Both the position numbers and the translations under genes were made by a program. Shown here one piece after another: positions 44,122 to 53,484 of a stretch of DNA of 64,000 bases. Position 1 is the first letter of the stretch. Every line of letters starts with the position of its first letter. The notes below the pieces were generated by a model that was given only the letters and a program-made list of their open reading frames with translations, made no database searches and was not told the DNA's origin. Location of the stretch: assembly GCA_964611525.1 (NCBI GenBank), contig CAZTAL010000049.1, forward strand, positions 1 through 64,000, given 5' to 3'. This stretch comes from JAAYJR01 sp964611525 (GTDB taxonomy: Bacteria > Bacteroidota > Bacteroidia > Bacteroidales > Prolixibacteraceae).

Positions 44122-45492
44122 ATGAATAACGAAAAATCATTTACAGATGTTTTGGTGATAGGAAGTAGTGCTGCAGGACTTGTAGCTGCTTTAACGGGGA
44201 AAAGGGTTTATCCTGATAAAAAGTTTGTTGTGGCTACGTTGCTTTCCAAGACTCTTGTTCCATGCGGAATACCATACATTTTTGGATCTGTTGAAAGCTC
44301 AGACAATGACATTCTTCCTGTTGAGAAAATGTTTAAATCGAATGATATTGAGTTGATAGTGGATGAAGCAAAAGAAATTAAGCTAAACGAAAAAAGTGTT
44401 GTTTTTAGTTCCGGTAAGGAGATCACTTACGAAAAGCTGGTAATCGGGACGGGTTCTGTTCCTACAAAAGCATCATGGTTAAAAGGATCTGATTTTGATA
44501 ATGTTTTCACTGTACCTAAGGATAAGTCATATCTTGATGTGATGCATAATAAATTAGATGGTGCTAAAAAGATTGTCACCATAGGTGCAGGATTTATTGG
44601 AGTTGAAATTTCGGATGAATTAAATAAGACAGGTAAAGATGTTACGCTAATTGAACAACTTCCTAATATTCTGGGATTGGCATTTGATGAAGATATTTCA
44701 GAGCGGGCCAGAGATCTTTTGAAAGAACGTGGTGTTAAAATTTTGACATCATCAAGCGTAACTGAAATTGTCGGGAACGGCGGTAAGGCTGAAGGTGTTA
44801 AACTCGAAAATGGAGATGTGATAGATGCTGATGCCGTTATTTTGTCCATGGGATATAACCCAAATTCTGCTCTTGCCAGAGAGGCAGGATTGCTTGTCAG
44901 TGACAAAGGATTCATTAAAGTTGATGAATACATGAGGACTGAGGACTCAGATGTTTTTGCCGTGGGTGATTGCGCTGAAAACAGGGATTTTGTCACACGT
45001 AAACCTTCGCCTGTTATGCTGGCATCTACTGCCTGTGCTGAGGCACGTATTGCAGGAATGAACCTTTTCCATCTGTCGGCTATTAAAACTTTTTCAGGGA
45101 CTATTTCAATATTTTCTACAGCTTTAGGAAATACCGGCTTCGGCGTTGCAGGTATTACTGAAAAACAGGCGAAAAGTGAAAATTTTGATTTTGTCACAGG
45201 TACTTTCGAAGGTATTGATCGTCATCCGGGGACTTTAAAAGACACTCATAAACAGTATGTTAAATTAATAGTGGGGAAAGAATCCGGAGTAATTCTGGGT
45301 GGAGCAGTTTATGGCGGACTTTCAGCAGGTGAGCTTACGAATACTATCGGCATTATAGTTCAAAATAAAATGTCACTTAACTCACTGCTAACCGCACAGA
45401 TTGGTACGCATCCCTTGCTTACTGCATCTCCTGCCGGCTATCCTTTATTGAAAGCAGCGGAGAATGCATCAGGTAAAATAAAGTGTAGTTGA
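44122..45492 (+). CDS. CoA-disulfide reductase / NADH oxidase-like flavoprotein
   Basis: A 456-residue pyridine-nucleotide-disulfide oxidoreductase: FAD motif VLVIGSSAAGLVAALTGKRV at the start, NAD motif KKIVTIGAGFIGVEISDELN in the middle (residues about 150-170) and the second FAD segment SDVFAVGDCAENRD. The C-terminal dimerisation domain follows. The redox cysteine of the single-cysteine group is present as C48 in KTLVPCGIPYIFG, as in CoA-disulfide reductase and NADH oxidase/peroxidase. It reduces a disulfide, polysulfide or peroxide with NAD(P)H; which one is open. It precedes a DUF4405 membrane protein by 180 bp. Confidence 0.85.
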   Translation: MNNEKSFTDVLVIGSSAAGLVAALTGKRVYPDKKFVVATLLSKTLVPCGIPYIFGSVESSDNDILPVEKMFKSNDIELIVDEAKEIKLNEKSVVFSSGKEITYEKLVIGTGSVPTKASWLKGSDFDNVFTVPKDKSYLDVMHNKLDGAKKIVTIGAGFIGVEISDELNKTGKDVTLIEQLPNILGLAFDEDISERARDLLKERGVKILTSSSVTEIVGNGGKAEGVKLENGDVIDADAVILSMGYNPNSALAREAGLLVSDKGFIKVDEYMRTEDSDVFAVGDCAENRDFVTRKPSPVMLASTACAEARIAGMNLFHLSAIKTFSGTISIFSTALGNTGFGVAGITEKQAKSENFDFVTGTFEGIDRHPGTLKDTHKQYVKLIVGKESGVILGGAVYGGLSAGELTNTIGIIVQNKMSLNSLLTAQIGTHPLLTASPAGYPLLKAAENASGKIKCS

Positions 45493-45672
45493 AATTTGAA
45501 AACTTGAGCTTGCTTCGAAAAGTTTAAAAACAAAAATATTTCAAAAATGCTACATAAAAAAAAATGTAGATATTTGAATATCATTTTTTAAATCTTGCTC
45601 AATTATTTTTTATTGAAATTTGATGATGAAATATACTTTTTAGAGTGGAGTCAAACTTAAAGTTTTTTACAT

Positions 45673-46470
45673 ATGAAACCAGTAACACGAAATAAACTAA
45701 ATATTACAATAGATATTATAATGTTTATAGTGATGATTGCGCTTGCAGTTATCGGTTTCATTATCCGTTATATTCTTATTCCCGGTTCAGAGCGATGGGA
45801 GAAATATGGCAGAAATATAGACCTAACATGGTGGGGACTGGACCGTCATGAATGGGGTCTTATTCATATGTTGTCGGGTATCTTTCTGGTTATTTTACTT
45901 GTTCTTCATATTATATTTCATTGGAAACTTATTGTTTGTTTGGTAAGAAGGTTAATACCCGGCAAAAAGATCAGATATATTACTGTTACTGCTGTTGTCC
46001 TGATTAGTGTACTTATTGCAGTAGCTCCTTTTTTCCTGAAGCCTGAAATAGGTGAACCCATTCGTCGTCAGGGTGAGGGCTACGGACGGATGTCCAGCGA
46101 GGGAGGTAATGAATATTTTTCTCGACAAGAGGCTGGTGAATCCGGAATAGCGGAAGAGAACGAGGAGGTAGTTTTGGATGAGGTACAGGAAACAAAGCAG
46201 GAAGCAGAAAGCAAACCGGAAGATATAAAAATACAGGAAAGTCATGAGGAACATGAAGAAGACCGTATTCTGGATATAAAAGGTTATCATACTATTGGTG
46301 AACTTGCTGCCATCTATGATATTTCGGCTGAAAAACTGAAGGAAAAACTTGGTATTCCTTCCGGTGTACCCAATAATGAGAGGCTGGGAAGGATACGAAG
46401 AGTTTATGGCTTTACTATGCGTGAAGTAGAAGATTACATTCTCGAATTCCAGGAATCAGAAAAAAATTGA
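45673..46470 (+). CDS. DUF4405 membrane protein with a C-terminal helix-turn-helix-like domain
   Basis: A 265-residue protein. The N-terminal 85 residues are a DUF4405-type domain with two helices and conserved histidines (WWGLDRHEWGLIHMLSGIFL and LVLHIIFHWKLI), which suggests b-type heme binding. A third helix lies at about 105-124. An acidic, low-complexity linker (130-200) leads to a C-terminal domain of about 60 residues, GYHTIGELAAIYDISAEKLK and GFTMREVEDYIL. The domain is known from the ends of bacterial Fe-S membrane proteins. It is placed after the disulfide-reductase-like gene, which points to an electron-transfer unit. Confidence 0.72.
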   Translation: MKPVTRNKLNITIDIIMFIVMIALAVIGFIIRYILIPGSERWEKYGRNIDLTWWGLDRHEWGLIHMLSGIFLVILLVLHIIFHWKLIVCLVRRLIPGKKIRYITVTAVVLISVLIAVAPFFLKPEIGEPIRRQGEGYGRMSSEGGNEYFSRQEAGESGIAEENEEVVLDEVQETKQEAESKPEDIKIQESHEEHEEDRILDIKGYHTIGELAAIYDISAEKLKEKLGIPSGVPNNERLGRIRRVYGFTMREVEDYILEFQESEKN

Positions 46471-46477
46471 TCTATCA

Positions 46478-46519
46478 GGATTCCATCTTTTCAAAATTTT
46501 CTTGGGAGGATGGAATTCT
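46478..46519. terminator. Possible bidirectional hairpin
   Basis: GATTCCATC at about 46479 can pair with GATGGAATTC at about 46509 across a 20-base loop. It lies between two convergent genes. The T-run is weak. Confidence 0.4.
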
Positions 46520-46525
46520 TACCGG

Positions 46526-47221
46526 TTATTTTAAGTGATACAAAACCCCAAAAGTAAAAGGTGACCATACCGAAGTTTTTATTCCAATTTCTTTAAGTGC
46601 ATTGTTTGTCCACACATTGCATGTCCTGAAAATGGAAAAACTTCCATGTGAATTATAAAAATTATCATAAGCCGTATATCCGGGAAATGATAATTTATTT
46701 AAATCGCCATCCTCAGTCTTTTTAAATGAGTGTTCTATATAGTCATTCATCGTATTGAGTTGCTCCTGACACAAATTGATTTTTTCCCAGAAGTCATAGG
46801 ATTTAAAATAGCAGGTTACATGCATTGCGCTATTACTTTTAAGAAATAATGCCCTGAAGGCAACAGGGAATGTCAGATCAGACCATTCCGGGGTTTTAAT
46901 ATAAAATTCTTTATCGCCCCAGCCGAAGGACACATATTCTGTGCCGGGAAGAATATCCAGTTTTTTTATGAAATCTTCTTTTATGTCCTCAACAGGAATA
47001 ATAATATCAAGATGAACTCCATTACTTGTTATATAAATATTTTTTACCGGAAGACATGACTTTTCGGGTGGATGTGTTGGCAATAGTGAAAATAAGAGAG
47101 CAAAAAACATATATGTTATAATTAAAGCAAATAATGACAGGAAGAAGGTTCTGAGAATTTTTAATATTTTCTTTATTGTCCTTCGCATTCTTATTGTTAT
47201 CATTTTTATGAATAAACCCAA
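46526..47221 (-). CDS. DUF2459 / TIGR02117 family protein
   Basis: A 231-residue protein with one N-terminal membrane helix (about 22-48) and a periplasmic domain. The motifs NIYITSNGVHLDIIIPV, EYVSFGWGDKEFY and the C-terminal CNVWTNNALKEIGIKTSVWS are those of the DUF2459/TIGR02117 family, first noted near urease genes in some species. The family has conserved His, Trp and Cys residues but no established function. No urease genes are nearby. The start shown is the longest; a start at residue 7 or 11 is also possible. Confidence 0.82.
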   Translation of the reverse strand: MGLFIKMITIRMRRTIKKILKILRTFFLSLFALIITYMFFALLFSLLPTHPPEKSCLPVKNIYITSNGVHLDIIIPVEDIKEDFIKKLDILPGTEYVSFGWGDKEFYIKTPEWSDLTFPVAFRALFLKSNSAMHVTCYFKSYDFWEKINLCQEQLNTMNDYIEHSFKKTEDGDLNKLSFPGYTAYDNFYNSHGSFSIFRTCNVWTNNALKEIGIKTSVWSPFTFGVLYHLK

Positions 47222-47294
47222 CTTACTTTTTTCTGTAACTGGGAGAAGTAAGCAAAAAAGTCACTTTTAAAAATAATAAATATAAGAAAATCAA

Positions 47295-48236
47295 TCAATT
47301 TCCGGGTTTTCTTTTCCGGAGATAAATTACCTGCCCTAATTTAGGTTCCTGTCCCCTGTCCATGCCGTTCCTCCTGTACAGGGGCCTTAATCTGATGCCG
47401 TATAACTGGGAAATATAATGCATGGTTTCCCCCTTTTCAACTGTATGTGTTAAGTGTGTGCGTGCTGCTCTTCTTCTTTTTGATTCTATATAGATCACCT
47501 CATTGGCTCTTGGTATATGACCTTCGGCAAGGTCGTTAAATTTATATAATTCCCATGCATTAATTCCTAATTCCTGTGCTAATATTTCATATGTATCGCT
47601 CTTCCGTGCAACAACTGCTTCAAGACCATTTATTGTAATTATTTTGTGCGCTTTAAAAGGATTTATATTAATATGTCCTGACATGTTTGGATTTCTTATT
47701 TGTCTTTGTTCAAACGCAGCTAAGGATCTATAGGATATCTTGTTATCAAGACGGTAGAGTTTGTATTTCTCAATAATTTCAATTAGTCGCTTGTCATAAT
47801 GTCGGGCAGTTGCATAACCGGCTTTTTTCAATCCTTTTGCCCAACCCTTATAGTCATCCTTTGGAAGCTGAAAGAGAAATGCATAACGTGCATTTCCCAT
47901 TAAAAAGTTAGTGTGGTCTATGTAAGAATCCTCGACCGATTTGTATTTTCTGAAGCATTCATTTTTACGGTCATCATCATAATAAACCTTTTGTCCGCGC
48001 CAGTTACTTTTACATTTAATCCCAAAATGATTATTTGATTTAATGGCAAGTTCACTGTTGCCATTGGCTGATTCAAGACATGCCTGAGCCATTTTTATGC
48101 TGGCGGGTATTCCGCTTCTTGTCATTTCTTCTATGGCAAGAAGTTGATATTTATTTATGTAGTCAATTCTGCTTTGCTGTGAAAAAGCAGCTGTTGGAAT
48201 GAGAAGGAAAATTATGCAAATTATATTATGCCTCAT
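47295..48236 (-). CDS. Secreted glucosaminidase with LysM domains
   Basis: A 313-residue exported cell-wall hydrolase. Signal peptide MRHNIICIIFLLIPTAAFSQ is followed by a glucosaminidase (GH73-type) domain at about 25-170, with the catalytic glutamate region AQACLESANGNSELAIKSNN and HFGIKCKSNWRGQKVYYDDD. Two LysM repeats follow: KSDTYEILAQELGINAWELY (about 213-250) and VEKGETMHYISQLYGIRLRP (about 267-309). It cleaves the glycan strand of peptidoglycan and binds it by the LysM domains. Bacteroidota have several proteins with this domain order. Confidence 0.9.
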   Translation of the reverse strand: MRHNIICIIFLLIPTAAFSQQSRIDYINKYQLLAIEEMTRSGIPASIKMAQACLESANGNSELAIKSNNHFGIKCKSNWRGQKVYYDDDRKNECFRKYKSVEDSYIDHTNFLMGNARYAFLFQLPKDDYKGWAKGLKKAGYATARHYDKRLIEIIEKYKLYRLDNKISYRSLAAFEQRQIRNPNMSGHININPFKAHKIITINGLEAVVARKSDTYEILAQELGINAWELYKFNDLAEGHIPRANEVIYIESKRRRAARTHLTHTVEKGETMHYISQLYGIRLRPLYRRNGMDRGQEPKLGQVIYLRKRKPGN

Positions 48237-48450
48237 AGTGTTCTTTTTCTAAAATTTTTGCATAAAATTACTTCCTTATCCGGCATATTTCCTGTTGCTG
48301 AAAACTTTTTATTAACATATTACAGTGAATTTCTAAATCAGAACCTTTTTTTAAAAATGACAATTAATAAACGCAATGCCTTAATTGTTTATCAGAGTTT
48401 TCGTAATATTAGTTAACGAGGAAACAGTAGTTTTCGTATGTTGATTTTGT

Positions 48451-49161
48451 TTAAACGGGAGTTACCGGACTGAACTTGTTATTTATGAACATCTTAAGGA
48501 ATTCATTCCAGACAGGATCATCGGGGGGGTCGGCAATTATAGTCACTTGATTTTTTTTAACCGGATGAACAAATTCCAGCTTACGCGCATGCAGATGTAT
48601 TCCTTTGTTTTTGTTTGTCCTGGGGAAACCATATTTGATATCACCCTTTATTCGCATATTCAGTGTCCCGAGTTGAACCCGTATCTGGTGATGCCGTCCT
48701 GTAAAGAGATCTATCTCAAGAAGATGGTACTCATCCAGACTTGCTACATGACGATAGGTCAGGCGTGCATATTTTGCTCCGTAAACTGGTTTTTGATAGG
48801 CATAACTTTTGTTTTTAACCTTGTTTTTTTTCAGAAAATGTTCCATTGTGTCTGAATATTTTGGGGGACGTTTATTCACAACAGCCCAGTATGTTTTTTT
48901 TATTTGTCCCCTTCTTGAGAACATTTTATTTAAGCGCTCAAGAGCCTTACCGGTTTTCGCCAGCATCACAACTCCGCTCGTAGGCCGGTCAAGGCGGTGA
49001 GGAAGCCCCAGAAAGACATTGCCTGGTTTGTTATATTTTTTTTTGAGATAATCTTTCATATCGTCAACAATGGTTCTCTCGTCCGTTATATCAGACTGGA
49101 CAAGTTCCCCACAGGCTTTATTAACTGCAATAATATGATTATCTTCGTAAATTATTTGCAC
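48451..49161 (-). CDS. RluA-family pseudouridine synthase
   Basis: A 236-residue RNA pseudouridine synthase of the RluA family. The catalytic aspartate is in PHRLDRPTSGVVMLAKT (D58 approximately), with the preceding IAVNKACGELVQSD segment typical of the fold. The C-terminal part ends with LLEIDLFTGRHHQIRVQLGT. There is no S4 domain, so it is of the short type (RluA- or TruC-like). The RNA target, a ribosomal or transfer RNA uridine, cannot be named. The next gene, panB, is on the same strand with 156 bp between. Confidence 0.9.
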   Translation of the reverse strand: MQIIYEDNHIIAVNKACGELVQSDITDERTIVDDMKDYLKKKYNKPGNVFLGLPHRLDRPTSGVVMLAKTGKALERLNKMFSRRGQIKKTYWAVVNKRPPKYSDTMEHFLKKNKVKNKSYAYQKPVYGAKYARLTYRHVASLDEYHLLEIDLFTGRHHQIRVQLGTLNMRIKGDIKYGFPRTNKNKGIHLHARKLEFVHPVKKNQVTIIADPPDDPVWNEFLKMFINNKFSPVTPV

Positions 49162-49317
49162 ATCTTATATTATGTGTGTATATAATGATTTTATCTTGGT
49201 CAATGAATCCGGCAGTATAGTTCAGAATATCCTCGGTAAGCATAATAAATTTAATTCATTTTCTTTAAGGCCGGAATCGACCGCATCTACCTCTCCGGAA
49301 TTTAATAAAATATGTTA

Positions 49318-50133
49318 TCAGTATTGTTCTTTCTCATTAGGGAAATCCATTGATTTAACATCATTTATGTAAGTGCTTACAGCTCCTTTGATTTCGGCGG
49401 CAATGTTATGGTAACGCCTGAGAAAACGGGGTGAAAATTGTTGAGTGATTCCCAGCATATCATGAACTACCAATACTTGTCCGTCTACTGACGAACCGGC
49501 ACCTATTCCTATGACTGGTATTTTTAGTTCACTGGCAACTTTCTGGCCGAGTTTTGCAGGAATCTTTTCCAGGACAACTGAAAAGCAGCCTGCTTCTTCA
49601 AGCAGTTTAGCATCACTGACAAGTTTGTTTGCCTCATTTTCGTCTTTAGCTCTGACTGTATAAGTGCCGTATTTATGGATAGACTGGGGCATGAGTCCCA
49701 GATGTCCCATTATAGGTATACCGGCCGACAGAATCCGGTTAACTGATTCTATTATTTCGTACCCTCCTTCCAGTTTGACTGCATCTGCCGCAGTTTCTTT
49801 CATGATCCGTATTGCTGATATTAAAGCTTCACGGGAATTACCCTGATAAGTGCCAAAGGGAAGGTCAACTACAACAAGTGCCCGCTTGACACCCTTCACT
49901 ACTGATGCTCCGTGATAAATCATCTGGTCAAGGGTAATTGGAAGTGTTGTATCGTTACCGGCCATAACATTTGAGGCGGAATCACCAACAAGAATTATGT
50001 CTATACCCGCTTCATCAAGCAGTGATGCCATACTGAAATCGTATGCAGTGAGCATTGCTATTTTTTCACCCCGCAGTTTCATCTCTGATAAGCGATGGGT
50101 AGTAACCTTTTTTATTTCACTTTGTACTGACAT
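49318..50133 (-). CDS. panB: 3-methyl-2-oxobutanoate hydroxymethyltransferase
   Basis: PanB makes ketopantoate from alpha-ketoisovalerate and methylene-tetrahydrofolate, the first step of pantothenate synthesis. The 271-residue enzyme has the family signatures: MLTAYDFSMASLLDEAGIDI, LVGDSASNVMAGNDTTLPI (metal-binding aspartate), AVKLEGG, GHLGLMPQSIHKYG and IPVIGIGAGSSVDGQVLVVH. The active-site Glu is in VLEKIPAKLG. Length and order are normal. It is a monocistronic-looking gene, followed by the RluA-type gene. Confidence 0.96.
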   Translation of the reverse strand: MSVQSEIKKVTTHRLSEMKLRGEKIAMLTAYDFSMASLLDEAGIDIILVGDSASNVMAGNDTTLPITLDQMIYHGASVVKGVKRALVVVDLPFGTYQGNSREALISAIRIMKETAADAVKLEGGYEIIESVNRILSAGIPIMGHLGLMPQSIHKYGTYTVRAKDENEANKLVSDAKLLEEAGCFSVVLEKIPAKLGQKVASELKIPVIGIGAGSSVDGQVLVVHDMLGITQQFSPRFLRRYHNIAAEIKGAVSTYINDVKSMDFPNEKEQY

Positions 50134-50580
50134 GATATTAAATTATAAATTACAATGTAAAAGTAGCTAAAGGATTTTATCTCCCCAAAATAGTTTTGTT
50201 GTACACTTAAAAATAATATCTGTCCTGGAAATGTATTTTACATTTGTATTTTGAGTCTGGTACGATTAGTATATTTTGTTGTCTCAATTTCAAAAATAAT
50301 TAATAAAATGTTAATTCAACGCTTTGATATACAAATTTTTATATTCTTACATTCTTTTTTTATCTATAACATTTTTATTCCCACTTTCAGGGGAAGGCTC
50401 TGTTTATATTCTATGTAATTAATTATATCACAGATAGTTAAAAGTTTATTTTTATCTAATAATATTTTATTAATACGTTATTGAAAAATGTAATTTATAT
50501 TTTTTTCTGAGATTTACGAAAGGTTAACTTTTATTAATCTAAATTTGAGGTTTTGTATGGATTATTTATTTTGGCATTAA
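50134..50580. other. 447-bp AT-rich intergenic region with a possible promoter
   Basis: TAAATTTG at 50540-50547 fits TAnnTTTG and lies 33 bp before the start of the next gene. No clear -33 TTG. No other gene or repeat was recognised. Confidence 0.35.
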
Positions 50581-51891
50581 ATGAAAACGGGCATTAAAGA
50601 CATTATTATATCATTTATTTTTCCTTTTGTTGGACTTGCTTTGATTTTCCTGCCGGTTTATTCTGATGCAAATGAAAAAAATGACAGTACGGGAATGGTT
50701 ATTTATAGAAAAAATGAGCTGAATACAGGTATTGTCTATAAAGCAGGACCCCGACGGGAAGAATTGCGCACAGATATAAGCCGCGATTATGAGGAGTACA
50801 GGATGAATGCTTTTAAATTCCGGATGGTTAACAGAAACTGGAATTTTATTACTTATAAGCAGGAAGAATGGGAATATATGATTGAAGGCGGTTTATTCGG
50901 TGGAAAGGGCAGTATTATTGACAGTTCATCAACAAGCTTTGTGAATGCCGATAATAATTTTTTTGGTTTGCAGGCCAGGGCGGAAGGATTTTATCACAGC
51001 CGGTTCTATTATGACTATCGGAATTTTACCCTCGTTAGCATTAATGCGTGGTCGGGACTTGATTTATACAGGCAGAATTCTGAGGGCACGGTAGTCGACT
51101 CGAATCGGGTATCTTCACCTTATAAGGAAAGTGCCGTAAAGGGTAGATTCAGGGCAGGATTTAATGTGAGGGCCGGATGGGGTATAGGCAGACTTATCAA
51201 CATAAATCATCTCGTTACGGCTGAACGTTTACTTAAGAAATATTATCCTCAACGTGTTTTTTCTAAGGGAGAGATTGATAAAGTAAAACAGGAAATAGGA
51301 AGGATAAAGCACCGGAGAAACTGTAAAGCAGGTTATTCAGCCTCAGGGGAGGCAGAACGGTTGTCGGAATTTTTAAATCGGAATATGTTTCTGGAGGTTC
51401 CTGTCAATATTGAGTCGGACTGGCAACTGACGGAATTCAAACCGCGGTATGACGGTATACGTTTTGAGTTTGGACCGTTTTTTAATTATTTTAATTATGA
51501 ACCTGATTTTATTTACGGAGGTTATATAAATTTTGAGAATGACAAATACTGCCGTCCGGAATGGAACCGTAAATTCAGTACCATTTTAAGCTATAATAAA
51601 TACAAAAAATATGACTGGCTGTTATTGGAGTCAGAATTTTCCCTTACTTATTATCCTAATTTAAAATCGGAGTATAATTTTGGGATCAGATATATGCCCG
51701 GTATGGATATCCGGAGCCTCGAAGATTACGGACCGGTTCATCATAATGTTGTTCCTTACATTAAATATTTTTCCCAGCTTAATTCACGTTGGCGGATTTA
51801 TATGGCGTTGGCCTTGCGTGTTGTTTCCAATGACCGGTATATGTTGCCGGGAACGGAATTTACAGTCTGTGTGTACCGCAGCAGTTACTAA
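50581..51891 (+). CDS. Exported protein of unknown function, likely outer-membrane beta-barrel
   Basis: A 436-residue protein with a signal sequence (MKTGIKDIIISFIFPFVGLA, then LIFLPVYSDANE). The mature part is rich in aromatic residues at alternating positions, for instance FYHSRFYYDYRNFTLVSINA, FGPFFNYFNYEPDFIYGGYI and FSLTYYPNLKSEYNFGIRYM, the pattern of outer-membrane strands. A Lys/Arg-rich helical segment (about 215-280, HLVTAERLLKKYYPQRVFSK) interrupts it. I do not recognise a family. It is a single gene with its own promoter region. Confidence 0.6.
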   Translation: MKTGIKDIIISFIFPFVGLALIFLPVYSDANEKNDSTGMVIYRKNELNTGIVYKAGPRREELRTDISRDYEEYRMNAFKFRMVNRNWNFITYKQEEWEYMIEGGLFGGKGSIIDSSSTSFVNADNNFFGLQARAEGFYHSRFYYDYRNFTLVSINAWSGLDLYRQNSEGTVVDSNRVSSPYKESAVKGRFRAGFNVRAGWGIGRLININHLVTAERLLKKYYPQRVFSKGEIDKVKQEIGRIKHRRNCKAGYSASGEAERLSEFLNRNMFLEVPVNIESDWQLTEFKPRYDGIRFEFGPFFNYFNYEPDFIYGGYINFENDKYCRPEWNRKFSTILSYNKYKKYDWLLLESEFSLTYYPNLKSEYNFGIRYMPGMDIRSLEDYGPVHHNVVPYIKYFSQLNSRWRIYMALALRVVSNDRYMLPGTEFTVCVYRSSY

Positions 51892-51938
51892 ATATTATAA
51901 CATGCTTTTTCAATTTACCAGTCTTACGGGCAGCCTTA

Positions 51939-53051
51939 TTAAACCCTGAAAAATATTTTTTTTCTGTACATATAAAATAGAATTAACCAGACGATGATGA
52001 GGTTGCCAATTATCATTATCAGATTTCCCCTATCGCCCAGAGGTTTCGCAAGCCATCCCAGAAAGAAGTCCGTTATACGGTTAAAATCAACTATTTGTGT
52101 TAAGATATAAACAAATATGGAATTCATGCCAATAACGCGAAAATAGAATGCCCAACTTTTAAATCCCCAATGATCAATAATAAGATAAAACAATGACAGC
52201 AGCAGAAAACTTATTCCCCCCGCCAGCAAATTAAAAGTTGAAGTCCAGCAACTTTTAATAATAGGATAAAAGCTTGATAAAACAAGTGCCAGAGATATTT
52301 CTGATACCCCTGCCAATACAAGATAACCCAATTTTTGCCAGTCGGATGTCTGTTTTTTACGAAGGATATGTCCCGCTATTGTCCCCATGAGTGTAATACC
52401 TGTAGCGGACAGGCTGCATAAGATACCTTCGGGATCGAAAGAGCCACCATATAATTTCCCCGGAACCAGCAGGCGGTCAATATAGCCATTTATGCAACCT
52501 TCTGGAGTTAATCCGCCTGCTCCAACATTTGGCACAGGAACAAGCAGTTGAACTACGCCTATAATTAATAATATAGTTGCAAGCCAGATAAACCTGCCAG
52601 GGAAGGAGGGGGAATACATAACTATGAGTGCTGAAAAAAAGTAGGCAATACCAATTTGTCCCAACACACTGGGTATCCTTATATCAGTAAGTCCTGCCTT
52701 TCTGAAAGCGCCATTGTATAATATACCCAGCAATATCAATACAATCAGCCGTTTAAATATTTTCCGGAAAAGTTTTTTCCGTGGTATATTTTTTTCCAGT
52801 TTGGCGGTTATTGAAAATGGTATAGCTACTCCTGAAATAAACATGAACAGAGGAAAGATAAGGTCAAGGAAGCGAAATCCTTCCCATTTAACATGGTGCA
52901 TTTGTATTTCAAGCCATTCAAGTCCGGCCAGATTGGAAACCGCTATTGCCAGCATTCCGCCTCCTGTAATCCAGAACATATCGAATCCACGCAGTGCGTC
53001 GAGGGAATCAAGACGTTTTTCAGGTTCCCGTCTTAAAGGTCTTTTTGTCAT
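51939..53051 (-). CDS. DUF5009/NagX-like membrane acyltransferase
   Basis: A 370-residue membrane protein with about ten helices, related to eukaryotic heparan-alpha-glucosaminide N-acetyltransferase and bacterial NagX. Family features are RLDSLDALRGFDMFWITGGG at the start, HVKWEGFRFLDLIFPLFMFI (the histidine thought to be acetylated in HGSNAT) and LDLIFPLFMFISGVAIPFSI. The ATG at 53051 (MTKRPLRREPEKRLDS) is preferred over one 42 codons upstream. The likely reaction is transfer of an acetyl group onto a terminal amino sugar; the sugar is unknown. Confidence 0.82.
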   Translation of the reverse strand: MTKRPLRREPEKRLDSLDALRGFDMFWITGGGMLAIAVSNLAGLEWLEIQMHHVKWEGFRFLDLIFPLFMFISGVAIPFSITAKLEKNIPRKKLFRKIFKRLIVLILLGILYNGAFRKAGLTDIRIPSVLGQIGIAYFFSALIVMYSPSFPGRFIWLATILLIIGVVQLLVPVPNVGAGGLTPEGCINGYIDRLLVPGKLYGGSFDPEGILCSLSATGITLMGTIAGHILRKKQTSDWQKLGYLVLAGVSEISLALVLSSFYPIIKSCWTSTFNLLAGGISFLLLSLFYLIIDHWGFKSWAFYFRVIGMNSIFVYILTQIVDFNRITDFFLGWLAKPLGDRGNLIMIIGNLIIVWLILFYMYRKKIFFRV

Positions 53052-53415
53052 TTTTATCAGTTTATATAGTTTACGTCTGTTAAATAAAAAGTCTGATTTC
53101 GGAAAGTTCGCTGATAGTCTTGAAAAATGTGTGTTTACTAATTGTAAATGAACATTATGAGGATAAATGTAAGACATTCATCTGACTCTTCGGACAGACT
53201 ATAATAAATTTTGATATCACGGATAGTAATTATAAATCCGGATATAGAACGCAATTTAGAATTTTTTGGGAAGAACCATTTAATAAAACCTGTTGAATTT
53301 TAAGTAACAGGTATTTTCTTTTTCTTCTGCCTTTTTGTCACCGGATTTGACAGTTGTTTTTCATGTATACCCATTTCCTGTGTCATATTTTCGCATCAGG
53401 TACTTTTATTTTTGG

Positions 53416-53432
53416 TGGCACAGTCATTGATA
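53416..53432 (+). promoter_or_regulatory. Putative heat-shock promoter motif of dnaK
   Basis: TGGCACAGTCATTGATA matches the motif at 4378-4394 (upstream of groES) and is also 69 nt from first base to start codon. It fits the sigma-54 -24/-12 spacing with TTGAT instead of TTGCW. The rest of 53052-53484 contains nothing else that I can support. Confidence 0.5.
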
Positions 53433-53484
53433 ATAATCAATTCTGAATAAAACGAAATTAAAAAATAACGAAATACATAATAAT

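Noticed and set aside
44427..45197. Minus-strand frame of 256 codons opposite the flavoprotein gene
   Set aside because: The plus strand has FAD and NAD motifs in frame; the opposite frame has no recognisable protein features.
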